Below are positions 56,739-64,000 of a DNA stretch of 64,000 bases, piece after piece; position 1 is the first letter of the stretch, and the number at the start of each line of letters is the position of its first letter. Where the stretch lies: positions 2,604,001 through 2,668,000 of the forward strand of contig JAEVLN010000004.1 in the NCBI GenBank assembly GCA_018350325.1. The letters are read 5' to 3'. The notes beneath the pieces were generated by a model. That model did not search any database and was not told the origin of the DNA. It saw nothing but the letters and a program-made list of their open reading frames with translations. The translations under genes and the position numbers were made by a program. The stretch comes from Globodera rostochiensis. Lineage: Eukaryota > Nematoda > Chromadorea > Rhabditida > Heteroderidae.

Positions 56739-59700
56739 ATGACGCGGAATTGGGCGCTTTTGGAAGCGGCCGATGCGGCAATTACCGTACCGTCGGTGTC
56801 GAAAAGGGCTACCGTACATCGTTTAACAACGGCAAATTGGCACAATTGGCACTGCCACCTGGTGCTGCTGTTGTTGACCATCACTTTTTGTGCTTTGTTC
56901 GGCGTGTCCAACGCGTCCATCCATCGGATGGTCGTCGTCAGAAACCGAAGACAAAGTTTCCAAATTTGGACTTTTATTTATTTTTATAAAAGTTTTAGCA
57001 ATTTGACTTCAACAAAAAGCATTTAATGTGTTACCTTTTCCCATGGTTAATTAATTGGTTATCCGCCATTTTTAATTATTCATATTAAATTAGAAACTTT
57101 TAAAAATTTAACATTCAGCACCGGCAAGTTCATCGGGCACTGTCGATTCCGTTGGCAATAAGACGGTAAAATGAGAACCTTTTCAATAATTTATAAATTT
57201 AAATTTAAAACGCAAAAACGAAGGCATTAAAATTTGTTCTCTCATACGAAATAAAATTGGAGACAAATTTGACGTGTTTAAACAAATAAATTTTTTGTTA
57301 AATTTATAAATTCATTGAAAACAGTCAATGTCGGCCTCAAACGCTCTTTGGAAGGCAACGGACGGAACGGTGGGCGCCAACGGTACAAATTTAAATGTTT
57401 CCCTAATTGATTGTTTTGTTTAATTAGGCACTTCAACCGGAATGGCTGGAGGGCAGGGCCCGAGTAATGTCGTGGCCGGTTCCAATGCCACGGTTGGCAA
57501 TTCGTATGCCGGCGGCCTGGACACGGCGCGTGCCATCGGCACACAGTCCCAATCAGCCGGCTCGTCAAGTTCAAGTCAGAAAGTTAAATTTAAAAATAAA
57601 TAAATAATTTAATATTAATTGAATTTGTACATTAAGTGCAAAATGTTTGCTTTTCTCAGTGCTCAACGGCGCGCAGTCGTCTCAGTCGGGTACTGCTTCG
57701 GGAAGTGCCGTCGGTTCCGGCAATGCCCGAGTGGACTCCGTGGGAGGCGGCAGCTTGACCAATTGGACACAGCCAAGTGAAATTTCGCATTAAAATTGAT
57801 TTTTCATGGGGCAAACAAACAAAATTCATATTTTACGCCACAATTTTAATTTGTTTGCTTACATTCAAATTTTGCATTTTCAATTAAATTTAAACGATTT
57901 GTATAAACATTATTAATGCCAGGCCAACGTGTTGGAGTTGTGGGCATAGGCGGGGCTACTGGCAATCAAATGGCAGCTGCAAACTCTTCAAATACATATT
58001 CAATGTCATGGAATTCAATTTTTGCAAAAGTGTCCGGCATTTCGATGTCAAAAGGTGGCGGGCGGCAAAATTTAAAACTTTTGAATTTCCAAACATTTCC
58101 ATCCCTCAGGCGAAAACAATTCGCAGGCCAACGTGGACTTGAGGGCTGGCTCACCCACAACAAATTTGTCCGTGGACGGGCTGGTGTCGGGCGTAAACGA
58201 CAAGCCGGGCGGGACGTCTTTCTCATTGGTTGCAGGAGACGGTCAATTTTAAATTGTCTTTATTCAACAAATTATCTCAATTACCAAATTAAAAACAATA
58301 ATGGCATTTTTGCTTCAGGCACTTTGATGAACAACTCGGCGGCGGTGCATTCGGCACTTGTGGGTGCGGTGAACACGACCAGTGGCGGCTCAAAAATGGT
58401 CGGGGCGTCCAATTTGGAAAGTGCCGGCACTCTCAACAAGGGCGGTAAGTGCAAAACACAAAGAAGCCGCCGCTGTTTCATTGAAAAGGTGCCATTCTCA
58501 ATTTGCAAATTAACAGCACTGAACACCTTTGGCGAACTGCGGTTGAACGGCACGGGGCCGGGCATGGGCGGCTTCCTGTCCAACTCCAGCATTAACCCGG
58601 ACGGCACGCCACTAAGCGCAGTGGCAATTTCGGGCATGGAGATGGGCGGCAACAAAAGCATTAGCGTCAACGATGGCATCAATTCCAATGTTGGGTCGGC
58701 GGCACCTGTCGGTGGGTGCCAATCTTTTTGGCACTTCGACTTCTTCAATAAAAATGCCGTAACTTTTTGAGCTTTGCTCGGCCGTGGAAATTTGGAGGGC
58801 ACCGGCAACGTGGCGTCCAACGGAAGTTCCTTTGTGCTGACTGGGTACCAGACGGGCAACGGCACGGGACAAGTCATCGACACGATGGGCAAGTCCATGG
58901 CCACCAACAACACGCCGTCCGAGCTGCGCATCAACAACCAGGGCATAGAGTTGGCGGGCAACACGACAACAACAAACGGTAAAGAAGGACGGGGAAACAA
59001 CTAATGATCACATTCAGTCTTTAATGAGGGCTTACTAATTAAGCATCCAGCTTTAATGAGGGCTTACTAATTAAGCATCCAGCTTTAATGAGGGCTTACT
59101 AATTAAGCATCCAGCTTTAATGAGGGCTTACTAATTAAGCATCCAGCTTTAATGAGAGCTTACTAATTAAGCATCCAGCTTTAATGAGGGCTTATTAATT
59201 AAGCATCCAGCTTTAATGAGAGCTTACTAATTAAGCATCCAGCTTTAATAAGGGCTTACTAATTAAGCATCCAGCATTAATGAGAGCTTACTAATTAAGC
59301 ATCCAGCTTTAATAAGGGCTTATTAATTAAGCATCCAGCTTTAATGAGGGAGCATCCAGCCATTCAGTCTTTAATGAGAGCTACTAATTAAGCATCCAGC
59401 TTTAATAAGGGCTTATTAATTAAGCATCCAGCTTTAATGAGGGCTTACTAATTAAGCATCCAGCCATTCAGTCTTTAATGAGAGCTTACTAATTAAGCAT
59501 CCAGCTTTAATGAGGGCTTACTAATTAAGCATCCAGCTTTAATAAGGGCTTACTAATTAAGCATCCAGCTTTAATGAGAGCTTACTAATTAAGCATCCAG
59601 CAACGCAATTGGAAAAGTTATGGGACAAAGCAGTTCGGTGCAGGGGAACTCCTTGCTCGAGTTGGCCCGTCAAGGACAATTCGGCAGCTCGGACATCGTT

Positions 59701-60386
59701 GCCCAGGGTGGCGGTGCAGGTTTTTGCAGGGCGGCCACAAATTTAAATGTTTTTTTCAACGTTTAAAGGTCCATCAAATGCCATGACCGACACCGGACTG
59801 CGACTGAACGGACCAAACAACACTATCCGAAGTATAATTAGTCACACTTAAAAAGCAATTAGTATTCTCAGAAAGTCCAAGTCGCACCAATTTAATCCTA
59901 AAAAAGAAAATTGATGAGCAGATTCGAACATCCACGGCAATGTGAATGCAAACGGCGATCAGACCTTTGTGCAAAGCGTGTCAAATGTGTCCGATCAGAA
60001 CAAGCAGCAGTCGTTGTTCAACTCCCAAAATGGTTGCGCAACATTTTAAATTTGGACAAAAAAAACAATTCGAAAATTCAGCAACGGTCAATTCTGCCGG
60101 GAAAGGCCAAGCATCGGCGAGCAATTCGGTAGTGCTCAAGCGACGTCGACGCCATAGCCGAAGTTTGGCCACTTTGACAGCGATGGAAGCCAAAGATTGG
60201 TGGGAAAGTGTGCCAATGGCCAAATCGGCGGAGGGTAAATTTAAAATATTATTTAATATTTATAATTTAATATAATTTAATTATGTAATTTCATCAGAGA
60301 ACAATTTGTACGTGCACAAACGACGTCGACGTCACAGTCGGAATTTGGACATAATGGCGGCCAAAAATTGGCGGCCGAGGGAGTGA
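56739..60386 (+). CDS. Gly/Ser/Asn-rich secreted or surface protein
   Basis: ATG 56739 opens a 40-residue polar N-terminus (MTRNWALLEAADAAITVPSV), then a signal-anchor-like segment HLVLLLLTITFCALFGVSNA. About a dozen exons follow that all read as Gly/Ser/Asn/Ala-rich sequence, e.g. GMAGGQGPSNVVAGSNATVG, LNGAQSSQSGTASGSAVGSG, TLMNNSAAVHSALVGAVNTT, LNGTGPGMGGFLSNSSINPD and IGKVMGQSSSVQGNSLLELA. Many N-x-S/T sites suggest glycosylation. The last two exons are near-copies ending in a basic motif: KRRRRHSRSLATLTAMEAKD and KRRRRHSRNLDIMAAKNWRP, stop TGA 60384. Such composition fits cuticle, surface-coat or gland products. No known domain. An 18-copy repeat fills the intron at 59.0-59.6 kb. Confidence 0.68.
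59015..59600 (+). repeat. 32-bp intronic array, about 18 copies, ending at a splice acceptor
   Basis: Units share TTAATGAGGGCTTACTAATT followed by AAGCATCCAG, with a few G/A changes (GAGGG/GAGAG/AAGGG) and a slightly scrambled patch at 59340-59390 and 59460-59480. The final unit's CATCCAG is immediately followed by the coding exon (AACGCAATTGGAAAAGTTAT, frame N-A-I-G-K-V-M), so the exon's acceptor is the last copy of the repeat. Confidence 0.95.
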
Positions 60387-60883
60387 CGGAAGGAAAAAGC
60401 ATTGGAAAAATTACAATTTTAATTCAAATCGAAATTGAAAATTTTGGCACTTTCTGAATTGAAATAAAATATCCTTTTCATTGTTATGCAATGTTCAATT
60501 ATGTAGAACGGCGGTTTTGTTTCATTTTTTCAAAACTAATTCTGCAAATACCCATTTGGAGTTGGCACTTTTTAGAATTCCCGACTTCAATTTTGTCCAA
60601 AGTGTGGCACGTGACGAGCTGATTAGCGTTAAGCTGTGCCGTCTCATCCGGCACGCGTTTTGCCCGAATTGGAATAAAGCGACGAACGACCAAAAATGGC
60701 CAAATCGTCGGAAGGTGAATTAGAAATATTAATAAGGTCAATGAATACGCAAGCGTTTGATTAAAGATCGATCCCATTTTTTGTCGCATAAAATCAATCA
60801 CATTTTTGTGCCATCCATCCGCCCGTCGGCCGTCCGCCCGCCCATCGTCGATCAGTCAATCAATCGATCAATCAATCGATCAG
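60387..60883. other. Convergent intergenic region
   Basis: 497 bp between the Gly/Ser/Asn-rich gene and PCBP 3' ends. It holds a short look-alike of an upstream exon end (GGCCAAATCGTCGGAAGG at about 60698) and TCAATCGATCA simple repeats at 60848-60886. No complete exon. Confidence 0.5.

Positions 60884-64000
<3,117 letters not shown>

Noticed and set aside
58281..59000. 239-residue minus-strand ORF
   Set aside because: Antisense of Gly/Ser/Asn-rich exons on the plus strand; it has no supporting motif or splice signals.
59015..59600. CRISPR-like array
   Set aside because: Units are contiguous without unique spacers, the host is a eukaryote, and the array lies in an intron.
60481..60723. 80-residue plus-strand ORF after the Gly/Ser/Asn-rich gene
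   Set aside because: No homology or start context; only a short stretch resembles an upstream exon end, so it is treated as spacer.

Overview
The window is nuclear DNA of an invertebrate animal, almost certainly a nematode. Genes are split by many short (about 35-150 bp) AT-rich GT-AG introns between GC-richer exons, and they are packed on both strands. The gene content also fits: a chloride-type LGC Cys-loop channel, a TWK potassium channel, a ShKT domain, a CED-5-like DOCK and secreted low-complexity proteins. A run of close-set genes on one strand with pyrimidine-AG tracts before some start codons suggests SL trans-spliced operons. The overall look resembles plant-parasitic tylenchids such as cyst nematodes, but that placement is inference. 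All gene models were read by eye from translated exons; internal boundaries are approximate unless stated.

Layout. 0-1.9 kb: 3' part of an LGC channel (+). 2.2-7.6 kb: six minus-strand genes in a row (103-aa, 63-aa and 61-aa membrane microproteins, NAA50-like acetyltransferase, CIAO1, COX19), a candidate operon. 7.8-8.4 kb: CTF8 (+). 8.75-11.05 kb: PIG-U (-). 11.4-22.3 kb: a DOCK guanine-nucleotide exchange factor (+) with a secreted-protein gene nested antisense in one intron. 23.5-26.9 kb: a basic nuclear-type protein and COQ6 (+). 27.1-29.8 kb: a TMCC coiled-coil membrane protein (-). 31.1-33.3 kb: two nematode-type secretory-pathway proteins (+). 34.5-37.3 kb: glucosylceramidase (+). 38-42.8 kb: gene-poor, with a coiled-coil gene fragment, an inverted-repeat element and the 3' end of a phosphoglycolate-phosphatase-like gene. 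42.8-46 kb: a mucin-like secreted protein with a C-terminal ShKT domain (+). 46.2-48.5 kb: a Pro/Cys/Gly block protein (-). 48.6-50.9 kb: two unrecognised minus-strand genes. 51.2-55.6 kb: a two-pore TWK channel (-). 56.7-60.4 kb: a Gly/Ser/Asn-rich secreted protein (+). 60.9-64 kb: a PCBP-type KH protein (-), cut by the window end.

The housekeeping genes do not form one pathway, but the 2.2-7.6 kb cluster mixes mitochondrial copper delivery, cytosolic iron-sulfur assembly, N-terminal acetylation and three tiny membrane proteins, so the small proteins may work in mitochondria or the ER. The most unusual structural theme is tandem repeats lying exactly against splice sites in several unrelated genes. 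The clearest is a 32-bp array at 59.0-59.6 kb in which every unit carries a branch-point-like sequence and an acceptor.
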